A DNA stretch of 64,000 nt from contig CAYFVM010000001.1 of assembly GCA_964346725.1 (NCBI GenBank), positions 124,001 through 188,000 of the forward strand, read 5' to 3'. The position numbers and the translations under genes are program-made. Below are positions 52,092 to 61,274 of this stretch, piece by piece; within the stretch, counting starts at the first letter, position 1, and each line of letters begins with the position of its first letter. The DNA is from UBA1715 sp964346725 (GTDB lineage: Bacteria > Bacteroidota > Bacteroidia > Bacteroidales > UBA1715). The notes under the pieces were generated by a model, which worked only from the letters and a program-made list of their open reading frames with translations, was not told the DNA's origin and did not search any database.

Positions 52092-53012
52092 ATGCCAAAA
52101 GTACTCGTTGCTACAGAAAAACCTTTTGCAAAAGTTGCAATTGAAGGTATTAAAGAAATCTTTGAAAAAGCACAATTCTCATGTGAGTTGTTGGAATCAT
52201 ATACAGAGAAATCTGCATTGTTGAACGCAGTTGCAGATGCTGACGCTGTTATTATTAGAAGTGATAAAATCGATCAAGAAGTATTTGATGCTGCAAAAAA
52301 TTTAAAAATCGTTGTTCGTGCCGGTGCCGGTTACGACAATGTTGATTTAGCTGCTGCTACTGCAAAAAATGTAGTAGTAATGAATACTCCTGGACAAAAC
52401 GCTAACGCTGTTGCTGAATTAGTATTCGGTATGTTGGTATACGGCGTTCGTAACTTCTTCAACGGCAAATCTGGTTCAGAATTATTAGGCAAAAAACTTG
52501 GTATCCTAGCATTCGGAAACGTTGGTCGTAACGTTGCTCGTATTGCAAAAGGATTTGGAATGGAAGTATTCGCATACGATGCTTTCTGTCCTGCTTCTGT
52601 TATTGAAGCTGCTGGAGTTAAAGCCGTAGCAAACCAAAACGAATTATTCAAAACATGTGATGTTGTTTCTTTGCACATTCCTGCTACTCCAGAAACTATC
52701 AACAGTATCAACTACGACATGGTTAACCAAATGAAGAAAGGTGGTATTTTAATCAATACTGCTCGTAAAGAGGTTATCGATGAATCTGGATTGATTAAGT
52801 TAATGAACGAACGTGCTGATATTAAATACATCACAGACATTATGCCTGCAGCAAACGATGAATTTTCTAAATTAGAAGGACGTTATTTCACAACTCCTAA
52901 GAAAATGGGCGCTCAAACATCTGAAGCAAACATCAATGCAGGTTTAGCTGCTGCTCGTCAAATAGTTTCTTTCATAACTACAGGTGACAAAAAATTTCAA
53001 GTAAATAAATAG
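52092..53012 (+). CDS. serA: D-3-phosphoglycerate dehydrogenase, short Bacteroidales type
   Basis: 306 residues, without the C-terminal ACT or ASB domains of long SerA. Rossmann part LGILAFGNVGRNVARIAKGFGMEVFAYD, RAGAGYDNVDLAAA and NTARKEVIDESGL (with the substrate Arg) are typical. The usual end motif TPHIGASTxEA with the catalytic His is TPKKMGAQTSEA (268-277), so Lys270-Lys271 stand where His is expected, and the region before it is DIMPAANDEF instead of DVFxxEP. I believe the same change occurs in other Bacteroidales SerA, so the enzyme is probably active by a variant mechanism. Position between serC and DUF1015 supports the role. Confidence 0.92.
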   Translation: MPKVLVATEKPFAKVAIEGIKEIFEKAQFSCELLESYTEKSALLNAVADADAVIIRSDKIDQEVFDAAKNLKIVVRAGAGYDNVDLAAATAKNVVVMNTPGQNANAVAELVFGMLVYGVRNFFNGKSGSELLGKKLGILAFGNVGRNVARIAKGFGMEVFAYDAFCPASVIEAAGVKAVANQNELFKTCDVVSLHIPATPETINSINYDMVNQMKKGGILINTARKEVIDESGLIKLMNERADIKYITDIMPAANDEFSKLEGRYFTTPKKMGAQTSEANINAGLAAARQIVSFITTGDKKFQVNK

Positions 53013-53030
53013 TTTATTAACCATAAGTAG

Positions 53031-53064
53031 TTGGCTATTGAGAGAGAAATCCCACAATAGCCAA
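53031..53064 (+). terminator. Hairpin between serA and the DUF1015 gene
   Basis: Perfect 10-bp arms TTGGCTATTG/CAATAGCCAA with a 14-base loop, then TTCTTTTA. Terminator or attenuator. Confidence 0.6.
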
Positions 53065-53087
53065 TTCTTTTATAAAAAGTTAGCGAT

Positions 53088-54338
53088 ATGCCAGTAGTAA
53101 AACCATTTAGAGGTTTCCGTCCTCGTACCGAAGAACTTGCAAAGAAAATAGCATCTCGTCCGTATGATGTGTTAAATTCAGAGGAAGCAAAGATAGAAGC
53201 CGGAGATAATGAATATTCTTTTTATCATGTAATTAAACCGGAAATAGATTTACCCACCGACATTGATTTGCACTCTCAAGTAGTGTACGACAAGGCTAAG
53301 GAAAGTCTAAATAAAATGATAGCTGACAATGTTTTGATACAAGATGGAAAGCCATGCTATTACATATACGCTCAAACCATGAACGGACGTACTCAATACG
53401 GTATTGTTGGTGGTGCGTGTGTTGCTGATTATGAAAAAAATATCATAAAAAAACACGAACTTACTCGTCCTGACAAAGAAGAAGATCGTAGAAATCATGT
53501 GCGAAATACTAATTTCAATGCTGAACCGGTATTCTTCGCATTCAAAAACAACCTTGAGTTGGATATGATTATTCACGACGCTATTTTGATTGACCCGGTA
53601 TACAATTTCGTGTCTGAAGATGGCGTAGGTCACCACGTATGGGTGATTGAAAACGATGCAAAAATCAAACGTATTGAATATCTTTTTGCAAACGAAGTTG
53701 ATTGTTTGTACGTAGCCGATGGACACCACCGTACAGCAGCTGCTGCCGGAGTTGGTGCAGAACGTCGTGCTGCAAACGCAAATCATACAGGAAACGAAGA
53801 ATATAATTATTTCTTGGCGGTAAACTTCCCTGCAAATCAGTTGTCAATCATTGACTACAACCGTGTGTTGAAAGATTTGAACGGCATGAGCGTAGATGAA
53901 TTGCTTGCTAAATTGTCAAAAAGTTTTGATGTTGAGAAAAAAGGCGCAAATATATACAAACCAAATACGTTACACAATTTCTCATTGTACGTTGCAGGCG
54001 AGTGGTATTCTTTGACTGCAAAACAAGGTACATTCTACGATTCAGACCCAATTGGTGTACTCGATGTAACTATCTTGACAGAACAAGTGCTTTCTCCATT
54101 ATTCGACATTCAAGACTTGCGCAGAAGCAATCGTATTGATTTCGTAGGAGGAATTCGTGGTCTTGGAGAATTGAAAAAACGTGTTGATAGTGGCGAAATG
54201 GCTGCTGCCTTTGCGTTATATCCTGTTTCTATGGAACAATTGATGGCAATTGCAGACAGCGGCGAAATTATGCCTCCAAAATCAACATGGTTCGAACCAA
54301 AATTACGTAGTGGATTAATTTTACACAGCTTAGTGTAG
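53088..54338 (+). CDS. DUF1015 family protein
   Basis: 416 residues, cytoplasmic. The family start PFRGFRPR... SRPYDVLNSEEA is present. CLYVADGHHRTAAA contains D211-G-H-H-R215, a motif shared in form with the ParB/sulfiredoxin/SerK fold. ELTRPDKEEDRRNHVRNTNFNAEPVFF (about 122-148) and DPIGVLDVTILTEQVLSPLF are other conserved blocks. It is the third gene in serC-serA-DUF1015, with hairpins but no other genes between. A role in serine phosphorylation or dephosphorylation is a reasonable inference since no serB is here; not proven. Confidence 0.9.
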   Translation: MPVVKPFRGFRPRTEELAKKIASRPYDVLNSEEAKIEAGDNEYSFYHVIKPEIDLPTDIDLHSQVVYDKAKESLNKMIADNVLIQDGKPCYYIYAQTMNGRTQYGIVGGACVADYEKNIIKKHELTRPDKEEDRRNHVRNTNFNAEPVFFAFKNNLELDMIIHDAILIDPVYNFVSEDGVGHHVWVIENDAKIKRIEYLFANEVDCLYVADGHHRTAAAAGVGAERRAANANHTGNEEYNYFLAVNFPANQLSIIDYNRVLKDLNGMSVDELLAKLSKSFDVEKKGANIYKPNTLHNFSLYVAGEWYSLTAKQGTFYDSDPIGVLDVTILTEQVLSPLFDIQDLRRSNRIDFVGGIRGLGELKKRVDSGEMAAAFALYPVSMEQLMAIADSGEIMPPKSTWFEPKLRSGLILHSLV

Positions 54339-54360
54339 ATTCTTCTAGTATATAAATAAC

Positions 54361-54394
54361 AAAGCCTCCTTGGTGAATTCCTTGGAGGCTTTTT
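54361..54394 (+). terminator. Intrinsic terminator after DUF1015 gene
   Basis: Perfect 9-bp arms AAAGCCTCC/GGAGGCTTT, 14-base loop, ending TTTTT. Confidence 0.85.
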
Positions 54395-54431
54395 GTTTGC
54401 AATTATTTCATATTGCATTTCCAAAAAAATG

Positions 54432-54439
54432 TATATTTG
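54432..54439 (+). promoter_or_regulatory. -7 promoter element for yggS
   Basis: TATATTTG within AAAAAAATGTATATTTG, only 7 bases before the ATG at 54447, so the transcript is nearly leaderless. Confidence 0.6.
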
Positions 54440-54446
54440 TAGTACT

Positions 54447-55121
54447 ATGATACAGGAAAATCTACAACGAATAGTAGCCACAATTCCCAGCGGCGTTACA
54501 CTTTTGGCGGTGTCAAAGACAAAGTCTGAAAGTGACATAATGGAAGCGTACAATTTTGGTATTCGTGACTTTGGCGAAAACAAGGCTCAAGAAATGACCC
54601 AAAAATACCAAGCACTTCCAAAAGATATTCGTTGGCACATGATAGGTCATTTGCAAACCAACAAAGTAAAGTACATAGTTCCGTATGTATCGCTTATTCA
54701 TAGTGTGGATTCCTATAAATTACTTGAGGATATCAATAAAGAAGCAGGAAAACACCAACGAGAAATTCGTTGTCTACTACAGTTTCATATAGCTTCGGAA
54801 GATACCAAATTTGGATTTCTGCAAACAGAAGCAGAAGCCATACTTAATTCCGATGCCTATAAATCCCTTAAAAATATAAAAATTAGTGGTGTCATGGGCA
54901 TGGCAACCAATACGGACGATGTCAATAAAATTCGTCAAGAATTTCGTCAACTAAAAGCTATTTTTTGTGAGCTGCAAACGAAATATTTCTCTAATGATGC
55001 CAATTTCAACATCATATCAATGGGAATGTCTGAGGATTATCAGATAGCCATTGAGGAGGGAAGTACTATAGTACGAATAGGAAGTTCAATTTTTGGAGCA
55101 AGAGACTATTCTAATATATGA
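54447..55121 (+). CDS. yggS: PLP homeostasis protein, YggS/PLPBP family
   Basis: 224 residues, alanine-racemase-like barrel that binds PLP but has no known catalytic activity; it balances vitamin B6 pools. PLP lysine K24 in LLAVSKTKS, NFGIRDFGENKAQEM, WHMIGHLQTNKVKYI, VMGMATNTDD and the phosphate-binding SMGMSEDYQIAIEEGSTIVRIGSSIFG are present. I use ATG 54447, right after the promoter; an earlier in-frame ATG at 54393 lies in the terminator of the previous gene. Its 3' end overlaps the HEAT gene by 16 bases. Confidence 0.95.
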   Translation: MIQENLQRIVATIPSGVTLLAVSKTKSESDIMEAYNFGIRDFGENKAQEMTQKYQALPKDIRWHMIGHLQTNKVKYIVPYVSLIHSVDSYKLLEDINKEAGKHQREIRCLLQFHIASEDTKFGFLQTEAEAILNSDAYKSLKNIKISGVMGMATNTDDVNKIRQEFRQLKAIFCELQTKYFSNDANFNIISMGMSEDYQIAIEEGSTIVRIGSSIFGARDYSNI

Positions 55122-55618
55122 ATAGTCTCGCTGAGTAAGGCTACTTTTCCCGATTTTTCTGCAATTACCGCATTGCGTAGCTGTTGTTTTAATAGGTTTC
55201 TTTTCTCTTCTGACAAATGGGGTGTACACACTTCTATAGCCGTAAAAGCTTCTATTGCTGTTTCATAGTTGTCGTGCAGTAAACTATCTATAAGAACATC
55301 TATATGCTCCGAAAAATTAAGATTCGTTTGCCACAATACAGAAATTAAGCGATTCTTCATAGTTGTAAACCGAGTATCACGCAATGCATCTATTAAAAGA
55401 GGTATCGCATTTTGGTCTTTCGTGTCAGTAAGGCAGTCAAATATGTCATTTTGTATTGTAATACTAGAAGTTCTACCCAACAAATCGAAGAGAAGTGGGA
55501 TCATTTCACATGTTCCGTTTTCGTGAATATACGATATTGTATCATGTACTAAACTTTCATTATCAGATTCAAATACCGTTTGTATTTCTTTGATGATTGA
55601 TTTTTCGTCTATTATCAT
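55106..55618 (-). CDS. HEAT-repeat protein
   Basis: 170 residues, soluble. Two-helix units such as CEMIPLLFDLLGRTSSITIQNDIFDCL, NAIPLLIDALRDTRFTTMKNRLISVLWQ and EHIDVLIDSLLHDNYETAIEAFTAI show about four HEAT repeats. Likely a protein-binding scaffold. Convergent with yggS, divergent from the following lipoprotein gene. Function unknown. Confidence 0.8.
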   Translation of the reverse strand: MIIDEKSIIKEIQTVFESDNESLVHDTISYIHENGTCEMIPLLFDLLGRTSSITIQNDIFDCLTDTKDQNAIPLLIDALRDTRFTTMKNRLISVLWQTNLNFSEHIDVLIDSLLHDNYETAIEAFTAIEVCTPHLSEEKRNLLKQQLRNAVIAEKSGKVALLSETIHILE

Positions 55619-55716
55619 TTCTTTGTTTTTTAATTTTAGGGCGTGAAATTGTTTGCAAATAAAAAAAATATATTATTTTTACACAAACATTAAATGTGGC
55701 ATTTAAAAAAAAACGT

Positions 55717-56625
55717 ATGCAAAGTAACACAAGACTATTTCGAGTATTAATCGTTTTGGGACTAATATTTGGCATCGCGAGTTGTAGCAATTCCGATAAA
55801 TCAAAATCTTCTTCAGATGCAGATTCGCTGAATGATGAGCAAAAACTGAAAGAGAAAGTGGTTAACGATGTTAAGAAAGTAATGTATTCTTTACCTTCTC
55901 CTGTTGAAACATCATTACTATTGAAAAAGGCGGGAGCTCATTATGATGAGTCGTTATTAAATCCAACAACAAACTTCAATAAATATAATACCGACAAACA
56001 AAAAGCTTTGAATCTTGGTGTTTATGGTGCTGATTTAAGTTACGCAAGTATTTTCGAACAAGATCAAACCATTATGCAATACATGCAAGTTTCTAAGAAA
56101 ATGGCTATCGGATTGGATTTGTTGCAAGCTATCGATCAATCAATCATTGATAGATTGGAAGCAAATCATGACAATCGCGACTCTGTTATTCGTATTATTT
56201 CTGAAACATTCCTCAATTCAAACTCTACATTAAAAGAAGATGATCGTCCTGAAATCGCAGCTATGATTTTGGCAGGTGGTTGGGTTGAAGGTTTGTATTT
56301 AGCAACTCAATTAACCAATGATGTTGTAAAAGATAAAGATTTGATTGAAAGAATTGTTGAACAAAAGCTTTCATTTGGCGAGATGGAAAAACTTTTGGGC
56401 CAATATGTTGAAAATCCTGATATCGCTGATGTTGTAAAAAAATTGCAACCAATTTCTAAAGCATTTAATTCTATTGAAATAGTGAAATCGTCAATACAAG
56501 TTGTTGACAATGAATCTACAAGTCAATCTGTATTGAAATCAACACAGAAAATTAATATAACTCAAGCGCAGTACAACAACTTAAAAGCTGAAGCTGCAAA
56601 ATTGAGAAACTCTTTTGTCCAATAA
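55717..56625 (+). CDS. Conserved Bacteroidetes lipoprotein
   Basis: 302 residues starting MQSNTRLFRV, lipobox IASC with Cys near 22, then a Ser/Asp-rich tether (NSDKSKSSSDADSL). The rest is helical (VKKVMYSLPSPVETSLLLKKAGA, QKALNLGVYGADLSYASIFEQDQ, VDNESTSQSVLKSTQKINI). I know proteins of this make-up as common but unnamed in Bacteroidetes. I prefer the ATG at 55717, since the seven upstream codons (MAFKKKR) add nothing to the signal peptide; 55696 remains possible. Paired with a small exported protein behind it. Function unknown. Confidence 0.72.
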   Translation: MQSNTRLFRVLIVLGLIFGIASCSNSDKSKSSSDADSLNDEQKLKEKVVNDVKKVMYSLPSPVETSLLLKKAGAHYDESLLNPTTNFNKYNTDKQKALNLGVYGADLSYASIFEQDQTIMQYMQVSKKMAIGLDLLQAIDQSIIDRLEANHDNRDSVIRIISETFLNSNSTLKEDDRPEIAAMILAGGWVEGLYLATQLTNDVVKDKDLIERIVEQKLSFGEMEKLLGQYVENPDIADVVKKLQPISKAFNSIEIVKSSIQVVDNESTSQSVLKSTQKINITQAQYNNLKAEAAKLRNSFVQ

Positions 56626-56644
56626 TTTAAAGAATAGCAATAGT

Positions 56645-57088
56645 ATGAAAAACGTTTATAAAATTTTAGTATTGGTAGTATCGTTCGTATTGTTAGGAAC
56701 TTTATCTTACGGACAATGTAGAACATTCGCTAAGAGTGAATGCAAACCAAGTTTGGAACCATATGTTCATGATGGAATCTTCAATGCCACTGAATTAGGC
56801 GAAGGAGAATCTGCAGAACTATATAAGACTTTCTATTCAAATCAAAACTATCGTATCGCAATCTGCGGCGATCAACAACTTCCGAGAATTAAATTCTCTA
56901 TCATGGATGCCGACAGAAATGTTTTGTTCACAAACGCAAAACATTCATACAAACGTGTGTGGGATTTCAAAATGGAGTCAAGTCAACAATTGATTATCTC
57001 TATAGAGGTTGAAACCAATGATGAAAATGTGAGTGATGAAACTGCTCGTGGTTGCGTTGCTGTTCTCGTTGGATTCTCTGCTGAATAA
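56645..57088 (+). CDS. Small exported protein of unknown function
   Basis: 147 residues. Signal peptide to about 24 (GTLSYGQ), then CRTFAKSECKPSLEPYVHDGIFNATELGEGESAELYKTFYS, a compact beta domain with three or four Cys that could form disulfides. Starts 19 bases after the lipoprotein gene and ends at the terminator at 57114, so the two form a unit. Periplasmic or surface location; no function recognised. Confidence 0.72.
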   Translation: MKNVYKILVLVVSFVLLGTLSYGQCRTFAKSECKPSLEPYVHDGIFNATELGEGESAELYKTFYSNQNYRIAICGDQQLPRIKFSIMDADRNVLFTNAKHSYKRVWDFKMESSQQLIISIEVETNDENVSDETARGCVAVLVGFSAE

Positions 57089-57113
57089 ATAAGTACTTTA
57101 ATCTAATATAAGC

Positions 57114-57143
57114 AAAGCTGTCAATTTTATTTTTGACAGCTTT
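57114..57143 (+). terminator. Intrinsic terminator before the ABC-F gene
   Basis: Perfect 11-bp arms AAAGCTGTCAA/TTGACAGCTTT around TTTTATTT, then CTTTTT. It ends only 11 bases before the ABC-F start, so the ABC-F gene needs read-through or a promoter within the loop. Confidence 0.8.
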
Positions 57144-57153
57144 CTTTTTGTCA

Positions 57154-59010
57154 ATGGCTATCCTACAAGTTGAAAATATAACAAAATACTTCGGCGAATA
57201 TCTATTGTTTGATAATTTGTCGTTTGTAATTAATCGAGGTGAACGTATCGCTTTGGTTGCGAAAAATGGAATGGGCAAAACTACGCTCATTAAGATTATA
57301 ATGGGACAAGACGAACCTGAATCTGGGCGAGTTATGATAGAACCCGGGGTATCGGTTGGGTATCTTGATCAGGATACAAAATTGGAGACATCGGCAACGG
57401 TGTTCGATGAAATTTATTCGGCAAATGAAGACGTATTGAGCGCCATAGCAAAGTATACCGAGGCATTAGCCGCTGGCGATGAAAAACGCATACAAGTAGC
57501 ATCAGATATCATGGATGCCACCGAGGCGTGGAACTATGAGGCGCGAGTGAAACTCATTCTTACCAAACTAGAATTGCCTTCAGCTCAAAAAATATCAGAA
57601 CTTTCGGGTGGGCAACAAAAACGTGTGGCGCTTGCCAAAATCCTTATTCTTGCTCCCGATTTATTAATCCTTGACGAACCTACCAACCATTTGGATATAG
57701 CAATAATTGAATGGCTTGAAGAGTATTTAAAAACCATTAAAAGCACGTTGCTTTTGGTTACCCACGATAGATATTTCCTCGACAATGTCTGTGATATCAT
57801 ATTGGAGTTGTCCAACAAAACCACATACCGTTACAAAGGCAATTATTCCTACTATTTAGAGAAAAAACAAGAACGTATGCAGGTAGAAGGCGCCGAGGTG
57901 CAAAAAGCCAGAAACCTTATGCGTAAAGAGTTGGACTGGATTCGCCGTCAGCCGCAGGCTCGTGGAACGAAGGCGAAATATCGTGTAGATGCCTTCGAAG
58001 GCTTGAAAGAAAAGGCACAAACCAAGATAGAAGGCGATAGCGACATTATTATCAATGTGGCAAGCCAATACCTCGGGAACAAAGTGGTTGATTTAAAAAG
58101 CATCTGCAAATCATATGGCGATAAACAGGTGTTGTCAAAGGTTTTCTATTCTTTCCAGCGTGGCGAACGTGTGGGAATTATTGGAGAAAACGGCTGTGGA
58201 AAGTCTACTTTGCTCAATATAATAACGCAGGAATTACAACCCGATGCCGGTACTGTTGATTGGGGCGATACGCTTTCTATTGGCTACTACAAACAAAACG
58301 GTTTGTTGGGCTGCGACGGCAAGCGCGTGATTGATGTCATAACAGATATTTCCGACAAAATTGAGTTGGAAAAAAGTCATACTATTAGTGCTGCACAATA
58401 TTTGGAGCTATGGAATTTTCCTCGTTCTATGCAGTATTTGTATGTCTCAAAATTGAGTGGAGGTGAGAAAAAACGACTCTATTTGATGACGGTTTTGATG
58501 CAGAAGCCAAATTTCTTGCTTCTTGATGAACCAACCAACGATTTGGATTTGTTTACCATTCAGTTGCTCGAAGAGTATTTGTTGCACTTCAAAGGCTGCG
58601 TGTTGGTCGTTTCTCACGATAGATTCTTTATAGACAAGGTTGCTGAGCATTTATTGCTTTTCAAACCAAATGGCGAGGTTTCTGAATTTCCCGGAAATTA
58701 CACCGTGTATCGCGAGTATCTTGAAAAACAAACGCAACCAAAAGAGGTAAAAGAACCGCTAAAAAAAGCTGCGCAAACCGTTGAAGCAAACAAGAAAAAA
58801 GGTTTAAGCTACAAAGAACAGCAATTATTTACGAAAACTGAACAAGAAATTAAAGATTTAGAACAGGAAAAAAAAGATTTAGAGTTATCTTTGGAATCTG
58901 GTATACTAGGACAAGAAGATTTAGTTCAAAAATCACAACGTATAGGCGAAGTTTTGGCTTTGCTCAATGAAAAGGAAATGATATGGCTTGAATTAAGTGA
59001 AAAAATCTAA
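57154..59010 (+). CDS. ABC-F family ATPase (Uup-like)
   Basis: 618 residues: two ATPase domains with no membrane part. First: Walker A ALVAKNGMGKTTL near 35, signature LSGGQQKR near 150, Walker B LLILDEPTNHLD. Second: GIIGENGCGKSTL near 340, LSGGEKKR, FLLLDEPTNDLDL. The P-site linker with ELDWIRRQPQARGTKAKYR lies between, and a charged coiled coil closes the protein (EQEIKDLEQEKKDLELSLESG), as in Uup. Acts on the ribosome or DNA. The first Walker A has AKNG where GxNG is usual. I start at ATG 57154. Followed after 11 bases by the 749-residue EF-hand protein gene. Confidence 0.92.
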   Translation: MAILQVENITKYFGEYLLFDNLSFVINRGERIALVAKNGMGKTTLIKIIMGQDEPESGRVMIEPGVSVGYLDQDTKLETSATVFDEIYSANEDVLSAIAKYTEALAAGDEKRIQVASDIMDATEAWNYEARVKLILTKLELPSAQKISELSGGQQKRVALAKILILAPDLLILDEPTNHLDIAIIEWLEEYLKTIKSTLLLVTHDRYFLDNVCDIILELSNKTTYRYKGNYSYYLEKKQERMQVEGAEVQKARNLMRKELDWIRRQPQARGTKAKYRVDAFEGLKEKAQTKIEGDSDIIINVASQYLGNKVVDLKSICKSYGDKQVLSKVFYSFQRGERVGIIGENGCGKSTLLNIITQELQPDAGTVDWGDTLSIGYYKQNGLLGCDGKRVIDVITDISDKIELEKSHTISAAQYLELWNFPRSMQYLYVSKLSGGEKKRLYLMTVLMQKPNFLLLDEPTNDLDLFTIQLLEEYLLHFKGCVLVVSHDRFFIDKVAEHLLLFKPNGEVSEFPGNYTVYREYLEKQTQPKEVKEPLKKAAQTVEANKKKGLSYKEQQLFTKTEQEIKDLEQEKKDLELSLESGILGQEDLVQKSQRIGEVLALLNEKEMIWLELSEKI

Positions 59011-59021
59011 AAATATACGAT

Positions 59022-61271
59022 ATGAGTAAGAAAAACTATGACTGGCAATATGCCATCGTTGGCGGTGTTCCCCGCGTTGACATTAAAACTGGTGCTGATA
59101 TCGCACATTTGGGCGAGTTAGACCAAAAGATGTGGACTGTATTGAGTTGTCCTGTTAAAGATCTTGAAATTGACACCAAGACCTTGCAAATGATGGACAA
59201 AGACAATGACGGCAAAATTCGTGTAAATGAAGTTGTTGAAGCAGCCGAATGGGCTACAACCGTACTCAAAGACCCGGATTTGTTGTTGAAACAAGAAGGA
59301 ACGCTTCCCTTGGCTGCTATCAATCAAGATAGTCCCGAAGGAAAGAAAATCTATAACTCTGCAAAAGAAATATTGAAGAATCTTGGTCTTACCAAAGATT
59401 CAATTTCTATTGAAGATACTGCCGACAGCCTTGCTATTTTTGCTAAAACCAGATTCAATGGCGATGGCGTTATCACGGTTAATTCTACCGACGACGAATC
59501 TCTCAAAGCCATCATAGACGCTTGTATCAAAACTATTGGTTCAAGTCCCGACAGAAGTGGCGATGTAGGTGTTACAGCTGAGCAACTTGAGGCTTTCTAT
59601 ACTGCTTGTGCAGACTATACTACATGGCTTGCAAGTGCCGATGCCGACAAAGCTGCTACTTTTCCATACGGCGACAATACTGCTGCTGCTTTGGCAGCCT
59701 TCAAGACATTGCAAGACAAAATCAACGATTACTTCATGCGTTGCAAACTTGCCGCATTTGACGAAGATTCTACGGCAGCATTAGATGTTTCTGTGGCTCG
59801 TTTTGAAGCTATTAGCGACAAAAATCTTGCAACTTGCAACGATGAAATTTCTTCATATCCGCTTGCACGCGTGAGCAAAAAGAAAGAATTACCTCTTGTT
59901 GAAGGTATTAATCCTGCGTGGGAAGGGGCGTTTGCCGAACTAAAACGATTGGTTTTTGATGTTGATTTTCCAAAACAGAAAACGCTTTCTGAAGAAGATT
60001 GGCTTACCGTTGTGGCTAAATTTAAACCTTACGAAACTTGGCTTTCTCAAAAGAAAGGTGAAGTAGTAGAATCGCTTGGCGCTGATGTGTTGAACACTAT
60101 AGTTGCCAAAAATCAAAAAGATGCATTACTCTCGTTGGTAGCTGAAGATAAAGCATTGGAGGCTGAAGCTCAAGAAATTGAGGCAGTTGACAAGATGTTG
60201 CACCTTTGCCGCGATTTGTTCCGTTTGATTAAGAACTATGTAACGTTTACCGACTTTTATTCTCGCGACAAAGATAATATGGCAATTTTCCAAGCCGGTA
60301 CTCTCTTTGTTGACCAACGCAGTTGCGACCTTTGTCTTCGTGTAACCGATATGGCAAAACACAATACCATGGCTACATACAGCGGTATGTATTTGTTGTA
60401 CTGCGATTGCTATTCAAAACAGAAAAACGAAACCATGACTATCGTTGCCGTAATGACCGATGGTGATGTAGATGATTTATTGGTAGGGAAAAATGCCATT
60501 TTCTATGACCGAAACGGTTTGGATTGGGATGCTAAGATTGTTAAGATAATTGACAACCCAATTAGTATTCGTCAGGCATTCTGGGCTCCGTACAAGAAAT
60601 TTGCAAACTGGGTTACCGGTTTAATTAATAAATCTGCTGCGGAAAAAGACTCTAAGTCTTTCGATTCTATTACAAAAAATGTTACCGAAAAGATAGAGAC
60701 ACCTGCTGTTCCCGACAAACCGGCTGATCCAGCAAAAGCGCAACCGTTCGATATTGCAAAATTTGCCGGTATTTTCGCTGCCATAGGTATGGCTTTAGGC
60801 TTTATTGGTTCGTTCGTGGTGAGCGTTGTTTCGGGCTTTGCAAAACTTTCGTGGTGGCAAGTTATTTTGGCATTTGTTGCCATTATGTTGCTCATTTCCG
60901 GTCCGTCTATGATTATGGCTTGGTTAAAGTTGCGCAAACGCAATCTTGCTCCGTTGTTAGATTCTAACGGATGGGCTTTGAATGCTCGTGCGTACGTAAA
61001 CATTACATTTGGTGCTACGCTTACTAAAATGGCTGCGTTCCCAACGGTTGTGTTGCAAGACCCTTATGCCGACAAGGGAATGCCAGCGTGGAAGAAAATT
61101 CTTATCACCGTGGTATTCTTAGTAATAGTTCTTGGAGTTCTCTATTTGTTAGACGTATTCGCATTCTTGGGATTCCCTTTCCATGACGCACCTGCAGCAG
61201 TTGCCGACACCTTGCAAAACGCAATTGACACGTTGACTGCACCTATTGATTCAACTGCAATAGGGAAATAA
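59022..61271 (+). CDS. EF-hand protein with C-terminal membrane anchor, function unknown
   Basis: 749 residues without signal peptide. Residues 59-70 are a perfect EF-hand loop (DKDNDGKIRVNE). NGDGVITVNS (146-155) and DRSGDVGVTAEQLE (177-190) look like two further, weaker calcium loops. The middle (200-560) is a helical globular region with LFVDQRSCDLCLRVTDMAKH and VAVMTDGDVDDLLVGKNAIFYDRNGLDWDAKIVKI, then a Pro-rich linker and three probable membrane helices (about 580-606, 612-636, 693-717). I know no characterised homologue. It lies 3 bases before the di-haem peroxidase gene and 11 after the ABC-F gene, so the three are co-transcribed. A calcium- or magnesium-sensing membrane role is a guess. 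Confidence 0.8.
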   Translation: MSKKNYDWQYAIVGGVPRVDIKTGADIAHLGELDQKMWTVLSCPVKDLEIDTKTLQMMDKDNDGKIRVNEVVEAAEWATTVLKDPDLLLKQEGTLPLAAINQDSPEGKKIYNSAKEILKNLGLTKDSISIEDTADSLAIFAKTRFNGDGVITVNSTDDESLKAIIDACIKTIGSSPDRSGDVGVTAEQLEAFYTACADYTTWLASADADKAATFPYGDNTAAALAAFKTLQDKINDYFMRCKLAAFDEDSTAALDVSVARFEAISDKNLATCNDEISSYPLARVSKKKELPLVEGINPAWEGAFAELKRLVFDVDFPKQKTLSEEDWLTVVAKFKPYETWLSQKKGEVVESLGADVLNTIVAKNQKDALLSLVAEDKALEAEAQEIEAVDKMLHLCRDLFRLIKNYVTFTDFYSRDKDNMAIFQAGTLFVDQRSCDLCLRVTDMAKHNTMATYSGMYLLYCDCYSKQKNETMTIVAVMTDGDVDDLLVGKNAIFYDRNGLDWDAKIVKIIDNPISIRQAFWAPYKKFANWVTGLINKSAAEKDSKSFDSITKNVTEKIETPAVPDKPADPAKAQPFDIAKFAGIFAAIGMALGFIGSFVVSVVSGFAKLSWWQVILAFVAIMLLISGPSMIMAWLKLRKRNLAPLLDSNGWALNARAYVNITFGATLTKMAAFPTVVLQDPYADKGMPAWKKILITVVFLVIVLGVLYLLDVFAFLGFPFHDAPAAVADTLQNAIDTLTAPIDSTAIGK

Positions 61272-61274
61272 CAT

